From Saccharina japonica (lineage: Eukaryota; Sar; Phaeophyceae; Laminariales; Laminariaceae), in the NCBI GenBank assembly GCA_008828725.1, contig MEHQ01002555.1:1-64000 (forward strand): a stretch of DNA of 64,000 bases. Direction: 5' to 3'. Shown one piece after another: positions 1 to 12,187 of the stretch. Below the pieces are notes generated by a model, which worked only from the letters and a program-made list of their open reading frames with translations, had not been told where the DNA came from and ran no database searches. How positions within the stretch are numbered: position 1 is the stretch's first letter; each line of letters starts with the position of its first letter. The position numbers and the translations under genes are program-made.

Positions 1-3000
1 ATGGTCGTCGTTGTGGTGTTTGCTGGTGATGGTGGTGTGTGTGCTGGTTGCTTTTGTAGTTGTGTGCGATGATGGTCTTCCTCTTCTCGTCCGATCATCA
101 CCGTTGTTGCTCTACTGCCGAGAAATGTGGTCTTCAGTTTCAACCCTTGACAGCCTTGACATGCCGTGACTGTCACCAAACAACTAGTTTTTAGTGTGGA
201 ACACGCCACCCTACACCCTTGACGGCGCATGTTTTGCCTTGCTTGACATGTCTCCCGACATATTTGCTTGAGAGTTGCCGGTGGTGATGCTCATCGTCGC
301 TATATACTACTGCTAGTTTGCTCTACTGCCGAGAAATCCCAGTGACACAATTTGGCACTGGCAACAGTTTAGGGCAGTCACTACCGCCTAGCTCTCCGAT
401 CTCGGCACGGCTTTCGACACGAATAGCACAGGACGGTCGGCACAAATAGCGGGCCTCTATCAGTCCCGAGCGTGTCTGAATCGGTTCAGTGTACGCGTCG
501 CGCGCCAAAAAAAAGCAAAGCGAACGAAGTGCGAAGTGCAGACAAACCTCAATATTAAGCTTTCGTTAAATAAAGCCACGCTGCGGCAGCTTTCAGAACT
601 GTTTTTTGTCCGTTTGTGTCCGTTCGCGACCAGGGGGGTACACCCCCACGGGCACATACCCAACCATTACAAGAACGGTGGGAATGAGGAGCGTGACAGA
701 CGCCTTCAAGTGGTCAAACTCCTAACTGCATTAAGCTACTGCGTTGGCGGCTCTTCTCTTTTTGCTGTGTTCCTGCAATTAATTGTCATTGATGGGATCG
801 TTTTTTATTCTAAGCGATTTGGGTCAGCACATGAACCTTTTTTTACTGACCGGCAGGTAATTGATGGGTGTGCGTGGTGGGTGAGAGATTTACTGGGTTG
901 GTCGGTTGGTCCCTCGGCTGGTAGTCCCACAATCACCAACACCACCCACCAACATTTACTGTTAATTAAGCGATGCGTGTCAGCGCAAAAACCTTGTACG
1001 AGTACAGAGAAAAATGTACCAGTAAACAAATACATCTGAATCATTTCATAATTCGTTTTTGTTGTATGATCTTTTTGCTCGTATTTTGTAAAATCTGTAT
1101 CAGGTATCAGGTCGGTTGGTCCCTGGGCTGGTAGTCCTACAATCACCAACACCACCCACCAACATTTATTGTTAAGCGATGCGTGTCAGCGCAAAAACCT
1201 TGTACAGAGAAAAATGCAAACTAAGAAATCTGAATCATTTCAGAATTCGTTTTTATTTGTATTGTCTTTTTGCTCGTATTTCGTAAAATCTGTATCATTT
1301 CAGAAATCGTGTTTTATTGTCTTTTTGTTTTCTGCAGCAGCAGCAGCAGATAATGAATGGGATGGACAAAAAAAAAAAAATGCTGCTGCTGCTGAACGAG
1401 TGCGTACCAGGAACCACCACCAAACCACGGGACGAAGCCACCACCAACCACCACCAGCCACTACGAGCAACAACAACTTCTGGTGCTCCTGCGGCTCGTG
1501 GGGCAGGGGAGGTGGCGGTGGTGGTGATGGTCGTCGTTGTGGTGTTTGCTGGTGATGGTGGTGTGTGTGCTGGTTGCTTTTTTAGTTGTGTGCGATGATG
1601 GTCTTCCTCTTCTCGTCCGATCATCACCGTTGTTGCTCTACTGCCGAGAAATGTGGTCTTCACTTTCAACCCTTGACAGCCTTGACATGCCGTGACTGTC
1701 ACCAAACAACTAGTTTTTAGTGTGGAACACTCCACCCTACACCCTTGACAGCGCATGTTTTGCCTTGCTTGACATGTCTCCCGACATAAAAAAAAAAGCA
1801 GCAGCAGCAGCAGCAGCAGTGTTCTGGAATATATGGCAAGCGCTGGTCTGGTGTACGGATGTATCATAAAAAAAAAACAACATGCTGCTGCTGCTGAACG
1901 AGTGCGAACCAGGAACCACCACCAAACCACGGGACGAAGCCACCACCAACCACCACCAGCCACTACGAGCAACAACAACTTCTGGTGCTCCTGCGGCTCG
2001 TGGGGCAGGCTGGTTGGCGCCGGTGTAGGGTGCTATGGTTCGTCCGTGTGTTTGGTTTTGGTTTTTATTGAGGGGGGGGGCTTGTGCGGTGCGCGGGATG
2101 GTGTGTGCTGTCCTGTGGTGCGATGATGGTCTTCCTCTTCTCGTCCGATCATCACCGTTGTTGCTCTACTGCCGAGAAATGTGGTCTTCACTTTCAACCC
2201 TTGACAGCCTTGAGATGCCGTGACTGTCACCAAACAACTAGTTTTTAGTGTGGAACACTCCACCCTACACCCTTGACAGCGCATGTTTTGCCTTGCTTGA
2301 CATGTCTCCCGACATAAAAAAAAAAGCAGCAGCAGCAGCAGCAGCAGTGTTCTGGAATATATGGCAAGCGCTGGTCTGGTGTACGGATGTATCATAAAAA
2401 AAAAAAAACAATGCTGCTGCTGCTGAACGAGTGCGTAACCAGGAACCACCACCAAACCACGGGACGAAGCCACCACCAACCACCACCAGCCACTACGAGC
2501 AACAACAACTTCTGGTGCTCCTGCGGCTCGTGGGGCAGGGGTGGTGGCGGGTGGTGGTGATGGTCGTCGTTGTGGTGTTTGCTGGTGATGGTGGTGTGTG
2601 TGCTGGTTGCTTTTGTATTTGCGATTGGTCTTCTTGTCGATAACCGTGCTATCCAGAGTGGCTCCTTTACTTACCTGTCCGTGATGTCACCAAACGTTTG
2701 GACATCACACACTCAGCGATTTTGTGCTTGACATCTCGCATAAGACGCGCACGTTCGATATGGCAGCTGCTGGACGTGACATAAAAAAAGTGCTGCTGAC
2801 GCTCAGAACCCCACCAAACCACGGGACGAAGCCACCACCAACCACCACCAGCCACTACGAGCAACAACAACTTCTGGTGCTCCTGCGGCTCGTGGGGCAG
2901 GGGTGGTGGCGGTGGTGGTGATGGTCGTCGTTGTGGTGTTTGCTGGTGATGGTGGTGTGTGTGCTGGTTGCTTTTTAGTTGTGTGCGATGATGGTCTTCC

Positions 3001-3590
3001 TCTTCTCGTCCGATCATCACCTTAAGCTTCGACCAACAATCAGTGATCATCAGTCCATCAACCCTTGACAGCCTTGACATGCCGTGACTGTCACCAAACA
3101 ACTAGTTTTTAGTGTGGAACAGCCACCCTACACCCTTGACGCGCATGTTTTGCCTTGCTTGACATGTTCCCGCATCTTCTGGATTGCCGGGGACTCATCG
3201 TTGCTATATACTACTGCTAGTTTGCTCTACTGCCGAGAAATCCCAGTGACACAATTTGGACTGGCAACAGTTTAGGGCAGTCACTATGCCTAGCTCTCGC
3301 GATCTCGGCACGGCTTTCGACACGAAAGCACAGGACGGTCGGCACAAATAGCGGGCCTCTATCAGTCCCGAGCGTGTCTGAATCGGTTCAGTGTACGCGT
3401 CGCGCGCCAAAAAAAGCAAAGCGAACGAAGTAGACGAAGTGCGAAGTGCGAGGAAGACAAACCTCAATATTAAGGATTTCTTAAATAAAGCCACGCTGCG
3501 GCAGCTTTCAGAACTGTTTTTTGTCCGTTTGTGTCCGTTCGCGACCAGGGGGGTACACCCCCACGGCACATACCCAACCCATTATGGAAG
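1..3590. repeat. compound satellite with triplet-repeat hairpin units
   Basis: Near-identical blocks recur: the stretch CTGGTGCTCCTGCGGCTCG lies near 1480, 1982, 2512 and 2874, giving unit spacings of about 502, 530 and 362 bp. Each full unit has an A-tract, (GCA)n, about 55 bp, a second A-tract and (CTG)n, so the two triplet runs can pair as a hairpin. CCACCA/GGTGGT-rich DNA follows. The first 660 bases recur as a direct copy at about 2921-3580, so the array looks like a higher-order repeat or an element cut by the window edge. Several long ORFs cross it on both strands, but all are low-complexity and I do not call them genes. Confidence 0.85.
899..1205. repeat. tandem duplication, period about 210 bp
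   Basis: A block starting GGTTGGTCCCT, with CAATCACCAACACCACCC and ending in GCGTGTCAGCGCAAAAACC, occurs at about 899-995 and again at about 1112-1200 with a few substitutions and small indels. It lies between satellite units and has no coding signal. Confidence 0.75.
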
Positions 3591-3895
3591 AGCATCTATT
3601 GATGCTCGAAGGGCTAGCGCCCTTCTCGCATCAAATATCTCCTCATTATGAAGAGCATCTATTGATGCTTCGAAGGGCTTCGCCCTTCTCGCATCAAATA
3701 ATCCTTCCTCATATTCATTAAAGGTTCGTCTTATAATTAAAGCCACGCTGTCGGAGCTTTCAGGAACTGATTTTTTTGTCCGTTGTGTGTCGTTTCGCGC
3801 ACGGGGTACACCCCTCCACCGGGCACATTACCCCATACCATCATGAAAGAGCATCTATTGATGCTTCGAAGGGCTGCGCCCTTCTCAGCATCAAT
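3486..3895. repeat. tandem hairpin units (GATGC...GAAGGGC / GCCCTTC...GCATC)
   Basis: Three copies of a 32-33 bp hairpin lie at 3601-3632, 3664-3695 and 3860-3892. The stem is GATGC and GAAGGGC paired with GCCCTTC and GCATC, around a 2-4 nt loop. Each is preceded by AGAGCATCTATT, and the first and third are followed by ATATCTCCTCATTAT. The flanking block AAAGCCACGCTG...GGGGTACACCCC occurs at about 572-655, 3486-3570 and 3739-3830, so hairpins and flank appear to be duplicated together. The stems keep pairing while loops vary. Confidence 0.8.
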
Positions 3896-3899
3896 ATCT

Positions 3900-6800
3900 C
3901 CTCATTATAATACACTTGTACACACTTGTACGGATCGCATAACAAAACAAGTGTCATCGACATCTTCCCTTTGTTGATGCGATCATATCAACACATCTAG
4001 CGTCTTAATTATTCACGTATTGGCCGAATTATGGCCGAGAAAAGAATCATATGGATTTTAGTGCTGGCAGCTTAAATCCCTATACAACCACGCCTTCCCA
4101 AGTAATACGAACAATCCCCATATCTCACGAACTCCAGCTCGGACGCCAAAACCAGCTTCACCGATGTGTTCGCCTTGTTGATGCGGGCTCGTGGATATGC
4201 TTTGTGTTGCGAGTCTCAGTGTATTCATTGTTCTATTCCCCGAAGGTGGAATGCTACGCTTTTCCCTGGATCCAGCTCGTATCGTACAATATGTACCAGA
4301 TAAGACAACAGTATTTGACTATCACTTTTGGATTCTTCACGTGTAATGGATAACGGACACCTAGAGTAACACGAAATAATAGGTTATACGAAAAACAGGC
4401 TTATATTTAGAGGGAACAAACGAAACTCTGGGATCGTTATCTTGAAATTTGTGTAGAAAGCACCCTCTCTCAAACAAGAAACCCAGTCTCGACCGGATTT
4501 GCTGTTGTTTGTTATTAATACGACGTAGGTATCCTGTACTCTAACACGTCGATGCCTCAATTTCTTACGTAGATAATACCTGTCTGTGGTATTATTTATA
4601 CATACGAAGGTCTGTTAATTCTACGTTTTTTTCATGTTTTGTTTTCGATCACGTTTTATATTATCCTCGCCCCCTTCCTTTCTAAGAACATAAACTTATC
4701 CTCGCCCTTAGTGCGACTTGTATTCATGTCGTAGCATGCTACCAGCGACTTGGATACCACAAAAAAATATCACATACATACATATATATATATATACAAG
4801 GCTTTCCTACGGAGTGATCATAGTAAGGGCGACGCAAGAAATACCGGTTACCAACAACAGCAGCGAAACCTACAGCAGCAACTACACTGGTTCATCTTCA
4901 AACTCAAACCGAGGAGTGCGGACCAAACGTTTAGGCGAAGAAGAAAACTAGAGTAAACAACGTGTACGTACGAACTCTCGGCTTTTTGGTATCATGCTGC
5001 CACTTGCTGGTGAAATATGTACCTCCCACACCTCCCACATTAGTACATACTGCTGTTTTATACGAGGACATGCCAGCCACAAAAATAGGCGTTTGCTTTG
5101 GGCCTTATTTCATTTGTTTGTAGATAACAAAAATGTACCACGGCTCCTGGTATACCTGTACTGCTGTACTACAGTAGTAACTTACAAAAAAGAAGAGCAA
5201 CTGAAAACTGGGACGGATGCACAGTTCTGTGGCTTGTGACTGGTGTCGAGACCATGCACGGGTCCAAATGATAACTTCGAGGCCGTCGTCTGCATGTACT
5301 GGCCTTACCCAACACGAAGCGGGTTGACCGTGGATTGGTTTTATGTCGAGAGTCGAGTCCAAAGTGCTGTCGTCGTTCAAAGGTCTGTCGTCGTACGTAT
5401 ACGCTCATGTGTATCAGCATGTTGATACTGTTGCTGTGTAGTTGATCGAAGAAAAAGCAAATTGCCCCGCCTGAAAAAAATATGTATGTGTACTGCTGCT
5501 GTAAAATAATTTGACAAAACAATCTATTTAGCCCCCGCTTTTCCTACATCGATCGATATACATGAAGGAGCAGCCGCAGCCCCAACAACAACAACATACG
5601 AAACAGCAGCAGTAGCAACATCACAGGAGTACACACATAATCACAACCACCGCTGGTACTCAGCGCGCTGAATCTGGTGCGCGTTCTCTCGTGTTCCTTT
5701 TTTGTGTCTGTTATGTTGTTGAATTGATCTTGCGATGCTATTAATAGTTTTGACTGCTAATAATATGTACAGGCGTACCTGGTTTGTATGTACACATACG
5801 TTGCAGGCAAAAGCCTAGCCTTTCGTGAGTGTTGAGAACGAAGCATACCTATATATATATAGCTGTTATAGCAGACGACTTCAGCTGGTGTATTATACGT
5901 ACGCTCGACTCACGGCCATACTACCGAATGTTGTACTGTGCTGCTGAAGAGCGTGTAGGCGCAAGGTGTAGGAATGGGGGCCAGGGGTTGGTCGTACTGG
6001 CTGAAGTCTTGTACTGACTGGCTAAGTATTGCTACTCGTACGCAAGGATGAACAACATCGCCAACTGAAAGTTGTTGCGGACGTGTTGTGGGGTTTTGAA
6101 CTGCGTGTGGCATATAGTATGGCAAACCATGCATGCGTTGTTTGCTTGTGCTGACGATATTTGGGCTCTTTCCTGTGTGTTTTACTTGCCCGTTGACGAA
6201 GTACGGGCTCTTTCTTGTCGGCTACACAATTGTACTGACGACGAAGGCCTGAATATTGGTGGCCGAAAGCTAAAGAGAACATAACAAAAAACTCGTGAAA
6301 GCACGGCTAAAAACAAACTCGTGAAAGTGCTGGTGAAAGAACGGCTCTCTGTTCGGTAGAAGACTTCCCTTTGGAGAGATTGTAAGAGAGGAGTTGATTA
6401 TGTTTTTGTAGTTTGTTTTCGGCTAGTCCGCCAAAAACTACAGTTATATGGGGGATTAGTGTGGCCACAATGAGTTGCAACTTTACAGTACATTAAAAGC
6501 TAGCCTACAGCAAACCGTCCAATTGCGGTCCACGCAAGATACGTATAGTAGTAAGATTGTGCCGAGCAAATTCACGGTAGGGGCACCACTTTTAGGCTCA
6601 ATATTTTCCAACCGGTTGTGCTCCTCACGTGAGTAACCACCGGATACTATTAATATTCACTGGTATTTTTGTTTTTGGACTACCGCATTGGAAGATTTGG
6701 TCGGGTTGCGCGAGCGAATGTTGTTTCCGAAGTCATGTAATTATGTTGCGCCCCTACTGTGGGATGGATCTGCCCCCCCCGCACGTAGTACCTCAGCAGA

Positions 6801-7895
6801 GACAGAGCAGCAACAAACAATGCACAGCGGCAGCCTATACTGTGGTCTATGACGGTCCATGGACGAGTCGACAATATGCACCTGCTTAAATCTTCAGACC
6901 CGAAGACAGGTGTACGTACGCGCATCTTTTACGAGTATTGCATTATACTCGTACCGTGGAACGTACTTCGTATATATATACAGGTACGACTGGTTTTTAA
7001 AGAGCAATTAGTATGTAAATCCCCGTGGATTTCCTGTAAAAACAAAAACAAACGTGCCTCTCGTGCAGATGTACAGCAGTACATAAAAAAGAAGCTTAAC
7101 GCCCGGCAAGTAACTACGGCGTACGCTACAGCACTACCTGATGGTCTGTGATCTGCACAGGAGCAGCAAAGCAATATAAACGCATGCGATGATTAAGGAA
7201 TACAGCAGTACCGTCCGAGCAGCCATGCTTCTTCCGCCTGAGCTACCGTCCCAGAAGCCGAATGAGTGCTGCTTGCTGTGCTGCAGTATCATACATCAGT
7301 ACATCATGGGCTCTGCCTGATAGTCTGTAGGATCGTCGCTCTCTCTACGCCCACAAAATGCCGGTTGTATAGCAGTACACCATGAGCTCTTCTACCTGAC
7401 CGTCTGCATTATTCTGGCATCTTTCCCTGGTGCTGTATAAACATACCGGCAGTCGAGCAACTACGAGGTTATGGTGGTTGCACACCAAAGCCTCCACTAC
7501 TCGCGCCCGTTGCTGCTACTGTACTGCATGAAGCTCCCGCACCCGCAGCCACATTACTTAGGCATGCGCTATCGTAGCAGTTGATCGTGTGCTGCTGATG
7601 TATATCCGATGACCTGTATGACGATGTCTTCAGCAACGCAGTAGGCGACGAAACTACTGCTGTACGAATGCCGGCCATGCTCTGCCTTGCGTTGTTGCTG
7701 ACAATCTAAAGTACGGACAGACTACTCGTACAGCAGTCGTGCTGCTGCCAGCAAAGAGTAGAAAGCAAGCAGTAGTAGTTCAAAGAACTGTCTATCGCAA
7801 GTTGGGCCGTTCGTCACGAAGAAACGATATGTATTAGGGTCCACTCGTAACTAACGACCGACCCCAGTCGACGTAATTGTCATGTTATCTGAGGG
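3900..7895. other. non-coding stretch, no gene recognised
   Basis: Apart from one degenerate MITE copy (4354-4540), this 4-kb stretch holds only short ORFs without recognisable domains, a few short AT tracts (about 4779-4797 and 5850-5861), CAG/CAA-rich spots near 4850-4890 and 5560-5620, and frequent ACGTACG/CTCGTACG words typical of this window. I see no splice-consistent coding signal. Confidence 0.5.
4354..4540. mobile_element. degenerate copy of the CAGGACACCT MITE family
   Basis: The left end reads CGGACACCT and the right end AGGTATCCTG followed by TA. The interior shares GTGTAGAAAGCACCCTCTC and an ATCGTTATCTTGAAAT-type stretch with the better copies at 8341, 16466 and 16657. This is the most diverged of the four copies. 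Confidence 0.65.
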
Positions 7896-8082
7896 GTGGA
7901 CAAAGGGTGATAGTGGATCTTTAAAATGGGGGTATTTGTCTTGGTAGTAGTAATGTTGACCCTCAGATCGAACCCTAACCCTAACCCTAACCCGAACCCT
8001 ATGCCAGTGGTCAGTGCTTGCTTGGCCAATCAGAGTGCCTAATTAGCTACCTTAGGAAGATCCACTAACAGGGTCTGTCCAC
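7896..8082. mobile_element. TIR element enclosing telomere-type repeats (copy 1)
   Basis: The ends are imperfect inverted repeats of about 26 bp: 7896-7921 begins GTGGACA and ends AGTGGATCTT, and 8057-8082 is its reverse complement with a few mismatches. Near the middle, 7971-8000 is a tract of CCCTAA-type repeats (three perfect repeats plus a CCCGAA variant). No ORF is present, so it would be non-autonomous. Two other tracts of the same motif in this window also sit inside inverted repeats with unrelated sequence (24645-24970 and 45841-46203). Confidence 0.7.
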
Positions 8083-8158
8083 TACTGTGTTATCTATACG
8101 TACTGGACACAAAACGGCCATATTGGTTTCAATGATTTGCAGGCGTTTTTGGCTTTGC

Positions 8159-8215
8159 TATCCGGTTATAGCAGGTTTTTTTTCCGGTTTTCCGAAAACC
8201 TGTCAAAACCGGATA
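8159..8215. repeat. nested hairpin with AACCGG motifs
   Basis: TATCCGGTT at the left pairs with AACCGGATA at the right. Inside, AGGTTTT pairs with AAAACCT around a CCGG-containing core. A further TATCCGGTTTTT lies near 8261. The stretch could form a small cruciform; no gene is attached to it. Confidence 0.55.
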
Positions 8216-8340
8216 AAAAACAGTGTCAACCGGTTGTTTATGTTTACAATAACGCCTCTCGTTATCCGGTTTTTGCCCCTCCCTGCCCATTTCCATTCAG
8301 ATCAACGTTCGTGACCTGTTCATCCTCTCCGTCTACAGTA

Positions 8341-8501
8341 CAGGACACCTAACAAGAAACAAGCTGATTAGAAAGTCAGGATGAGATTCGGAGGAAATTA
8401 TGAGTTCGGGAATCGTTATCTTGGAATTTGTGCAGAAAGCACCCTCTCTCAAATAAGAAATCCAACCTGGACGATGTTTCCTGTTTCTTATCAGGTGTCC
8501 T
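8341..8501. mobile_element. MITE, CAGGACACCT family
   Basis: TA precedes CAGGACACCTAACAAGAAAC at the left, and the right end is its approximate inverse (CTGTTTCTTATCAGGTGTCCTG). The interior contains the family words AGAAAGCACCCTCTCTCAAA and AATAAGAAATCCAACC. No ORF. TA flanks and length (about 160 bp) suggest a Tc1/mariner-type MITE, which is an inference from ends only. Confidence 0.8.
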
Positions 8502-8981
8502 GTCCTGTAAACCCACCACTATACTGGATGAAGGCCCATAATGTATATCAGGTACGTACGTACTATATATTCATACATCGGTGGGTAAACCTTTTTTTGA
8601 ACTTACGGGTAATCACCCATTTTGGACGGTGACTACTCATAAGAAATACCTACTATATTTAGTCATTTACAGCAACGTACGTCGTGTGAATGGTTTTAGG
8701 AAACAACATACCCCATATTCCAGCTACGAACGAACGTACATAAGCAGTAGTGCATCGAGAAGCCATGGATGAATGCAGGGACGTTAAACAAATTACCTGC
8801 GAAAAATCTATGCGTCCCGCATGTACGACGTGTAGCTGAGCGGGCTCCACGCGTCCTCAGGCACGGCGTGTCGGTGGAATGGTCAAGGTGCCGAAAACGA
8901 AATTGATCCATTTGTTCGAACAACACCACCACCTCAGTCAGGTCAAACCACGACTGCTACGCCTGACGGACGGTGCCTGCG

Positions 8982-9876
8982 ATGGTCTGGTTCCGTACGA
9001 GCAGTTCTTTTTGCTGTTGTTACATTGCTTTGACCTCGGCATCATTGGCCCACGTGGCATCTGCCTCAGAGGCGTCCCAGGAAAATGTACCTTACCCTTC
9101 CCTGAGATTGGTTGAGCTGACCGTTTTAACCACAGCAACGCAAGACTTCAGAGGCCACGACCTAGCGTTTGAAACGGCCACAAGATGGAACGAAGAGAGG
9201 CTCCAAGCCAGCCAAGGCGAAGGGCTTGCGCCGCACTTTGTCTGCGCAGAATACGGCCACGCTCACGCAGCCGCCTCTGGCCTTCAAGCGTTTATCTTCG
9301 CTGAGGCTGTGAAACCCGTGCATCACTCCAGCGAGCATGGCGTGTGCTTCATGGTGACAGCAACGGAAGCTCAGGCCGCCGAATTGTCCGCTGGGCGGGC
9401 TGGATTTGATCTAACGAGCGTTGGGCCATTTCCTTCCGCGCTTAAAATAGCTCCCGATGTCCTTGAGCACGGCAGCAGTGTGGGAGCATGGGAGGAACGT
9501 GATGGATCCGGCCGGCTAACCACGACCCACGGATCCAAGATGCGCATGGACAACGTTCAAGGTCTTATGGTGGAGCTTGCGCCTGGCATATTGCCCGCAC
9601 ACTCTCCGGAGGCTAAGATGTTCATCGGAGACTTGCTGGAAGATATCATGTCGAAGTCGGTGGACCTTCACTCCGGTAACTTCTGGTCGGATCCCGCCAT
9701 GTTGGGGGGCGAACACCTCGCTATCCCGGAAGGCGCTTTGCGTGGGCGGGAGTGGAGCAGAGCTGCTACAGTGGTCCACGAGCTGAGCGCAGCGGCAGAG
9801 ACGACCCCTGGCGACATTTGTTCGTGGGACGGTGTGACCATGCACCATGCTGCCAACGACGTACTACTGGTTTCAG
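8982..9876 (+). CDS. subtilisin-like protease, exon 1 (signal peptide and propeptide)
   Basis: This exon encodes 298 residues plus the first base of a split glycine codon. The ATG at 8982 was chosen because it opens a good signal peptide: an Arg near the start, a hydrophobic/Cys-rich core ending ALTSASLAHVASA at residues 19-31, then mature-type sequence. The rest is acidic and hydrophilic, ends near MHHAANDVLLVSG, and resembles no enzyme fold I recognise; I read it as a propeptide. The open frame stops at 9903-9905, but CAG|GTATCG at 9877 is a good donor and leaves phase 1, matching the phase-1-compatible acceptor at 27626|27627 before the protease exons. The link is inference: the exon and its donor are seen, the 17.75-kb intron is deduced. 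An alternative is an orphaned 5' exon of another family member. Confidence 0.6.
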
Positions 9877-9954
9877 GTATCGTATTATACGTACGTAAGG
9901 TATAGATTTCTCAGAAATATAACTGGAGGTACAAAAAGTGTGTTTCTGTTTAAA

Positions 9955-10250
9955 CTAAAACAATCGCCAGCGGTGGTGGTGAATTATTTGTTCGTGCGGC
10001 ATGCGCTGTGCGTAGATTTCCGTTAATCCTTCGCTGTGTGAATTCGATCGAGCACCACCCACAGCAGCACTGCTATTACTGCGGCATATGTAGTAGTTAC
10101 TGTAGGGTTTAAAAACAGACATAAGAGAGAGCAACATAAATTGTTGCTGCTGCTCTTGCTGCTGCCACAGTCAGTACAAAAACAAATCGGTGAAGAAATC
10201 GATGATCACAATAAATAACAATCCAAGTGCAGAAGCAGTCAGTACGTGTA
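9955..10250 (+). repeat. diverged copy of the sequence upstream of the LINE ORF
   Basis: The order of words CGCTG(T/A)GTGAATTCGA, CACAGCAGCAC..., AAAACAGACRTAA, AGAGAGCA/AAGAAAGCA and ATCGATGATCACAA matches about 18955-19165, just 5' of the retrotransposon ORF. Here no ORF follows; the stretch ends at the foldback that begins near 10266. It is probably a truncated element or a shared 5' leader. Confidence 0.6.
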
Positions 10251-10430
10251 TACTACATACAGCAGTAATCATCATCTGAGAAGGGCACGTTTTTTCCAGG
10301 AAAAATCCTTATCCGTTTTTTTTTTTGTTTTCGTAGAATCACGAAAATACCAAACAGCCCAGAATGAAGATACGTACCAGGTATATACACAACCACACCC
10401 TCGATAATAGACCACATCAGTCTAATTGTC

Positions 10431-10548
10431 TACTATAACGGGGGACCATAGTAAATAGGACGTACGGCACACACAAAAACCTTTATGTTTCAATATGTGT
10501 ACGAACAATATTTGGTCCTACTTACTATGGTCCCCCGTAAAAATAGTA
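10431..10548. mobile_element. small TIR hairpin element
   Basis: TACTATAACGGGGGACCATA at the left (10431 onward) pairs with TATGGTCCCCCGTAAAAATA ending at 10548, giving inverted arms of about 30 bp with a few mismatches around a 55-bp spacer. It is non-coding and MITE-like; the family is unknown to me. Confidence 0.65.
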
Positions 10549-10839
10549 ATAATAATGCAGTTCCCTGTTACAATCGACTGTCTATTGTTGTCCTCAATTC
10601 CAACTAATATAATCGAAACTCGTCAAGCTCTATCGTTCAGACAATTTCTATGTATGAATAGACACTCGCCAGGCCCTATTATTGTCCATTCCATTTCTAT
10701 TAATATACACCCACCTACATTATTTATGGTCGAAGCATTTGGCACTAATGTCTACAATAATTCATTGTGGAACCCGTAGTCTATCGCAATTTACTACCAT
10801 CCCATTATATTGTAACGCCAATAAATAGCCTATTGCAGC

Positions 10840-11200
10840 ACAATTGTCGGTGAGAATAGCTCCGCCAATCCCATTTAACTGACATCCTTCTAAATCCATT
10901 GTGATGGCAGTTTCATTTAAATGACACCCTTATAGATCAACTGACTGTGCTGGCAATTCCATTTAGTTGACATCGTTCTGAATCAGTTGCGCGGGCATTT
11001 ACATTTAATTGGTATCCTTCTAAATAAATTGTCCTGGCAATTCCATTTAGTAGATATCCTTCTGAACCAATTATGCTGGCAATTCCATTTAATTGGCATT
11101 TTTCTGAATCAATAGCGCGGGCATTACATTAAAAGGAGTCTTTCTAAATAATTGGAATGTCAAATTCATTTATTTGACAGCCTTCGAAAGCAATGGTCCC
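10840..11200. repeat. AT-rich tandem repeats, period about 57 bp
   Basis: At least six degenerate units follow the pattern GGCAATTCCATTTAATTGRC, ATCCTTCTGAATCAATTG, (C/T)GCKGG. Units alternate between two sub-variants (TGTGCTGGCAATTCC and GCGCGGGCATTTAC). The tract belongs to the CCAATT/AATTGG-rich DNA that fills the foldback interior. Confidence 0.75.
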
Positions 11201-11640
11201 GACAATCAGGTCTTTCCATTTAATAGATAATATTGTATATTAATTTAAATATTGACCCCTGATCGGGATTCCAAGGGCTGCTCGAATCCGTCATTTTATC
11301 GTCTGAAAACTGTGCGATCCATTCCAAAGCGAAGAGAGAATTACAACAGTATGTTGCCGGTCAATTGATTTCGAACGCTGCAATTGGAAGTTGACACATA
11401 AGTGTAGCATGAGCATGTCATTTCTTGAAATTGTAAAAGTAAACATGAGGCTGTCTATCGATTGGAATTGCCGGGACTATTGATTCATGAGGCAGTCTAA
11501 TAATTGGAATTGACCAGGCAACATATTTCGGAGTATACCCATTAAATTGAATATCTCGGACAAAATATTGTGCGGCGGATGTGATTAATTGGAAAGTGTT
11601 TTTCACATTCCTTTTCTCCTTAAGCCTTGAACAGTAGACA

Positions 11641-11942
11641 TTGCAATAGACTATTGCGCCTACAAAAGACCCACCGAAAATTCTAGGAATTGAAATGAGG
11701 TGGACAATTGATTCCTAACATATGATTGCACTTGGAATTGCAAAGAAAACACATATTGTTGTCCGCCTACAAATTTGAAGTGCTTAGTTAGACATGGCAA
11801 TAGACTATTGCGCCTACAATAGACCCACCGAAAAGTCTAGAAAATGAAATGAGGCGGACGTTTGATTCCTAACATATTATTGCACTTGGAATTGCAAACA
11901 TAACACATATTGTAGTCCGCCAACAAATTTGAAGTGCTTAGG
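11641..11942. repeat. tandem duplication, period 154 bp
   Basis: GCAATAGACTATTGCGCCTA begins at about 11643 and again at about 11797. Both copies continue through AGACCCACCGAAAA, GGCGGAC/GGTGGAC, TTGATTCCTAACATAT and end AAATTTGAAGTGCTTAG. A few substitutions separate them. The first words form a perfect small palindrome, CAATAG/CTATTG. Confidence 0.8.
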
Positions 11943-12187
11943 ATGGGTAATTGTTTTAGAGCTCTGTTCATTAACTGGAATTGTCTCCTACAACTGTTTC
12001 GCTCAAGAGACTCCAATACTCTACTACTTCTGCAATAGGATATGGGACCTACCCACAATGGACTATTGTTTTGACCGTGGATCTCCTGGAAGTCCATTTT
12101 AAAGGGATTGGTTGAGTAATTGCTTCCGTGATGCCTCTATTAATAGGAATGGTTCGGTCAATAGGTTTGTGTCCTGGCCTTCCTTGT

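Noticed and set aside
1169-2643. Several ORFs of 70-227 aa on both strands in the 5' satellite
   Set aside because: They translate CAG/CTG and CCACCA repeats, recur in each satellite unit in different frames and have no domain.
3601-3892. CRISPR-like array
   Set aside because: Only three irregularly spaced hairpins inside a larger duplicated block, in a eukaryotic context without cas genes.
7971-8000. Telomeric repeats as a chromosome end
   Set aside because: Only 4-5 units, with unique sequence on both sides and flanking inverted repeats; it is interstitial.
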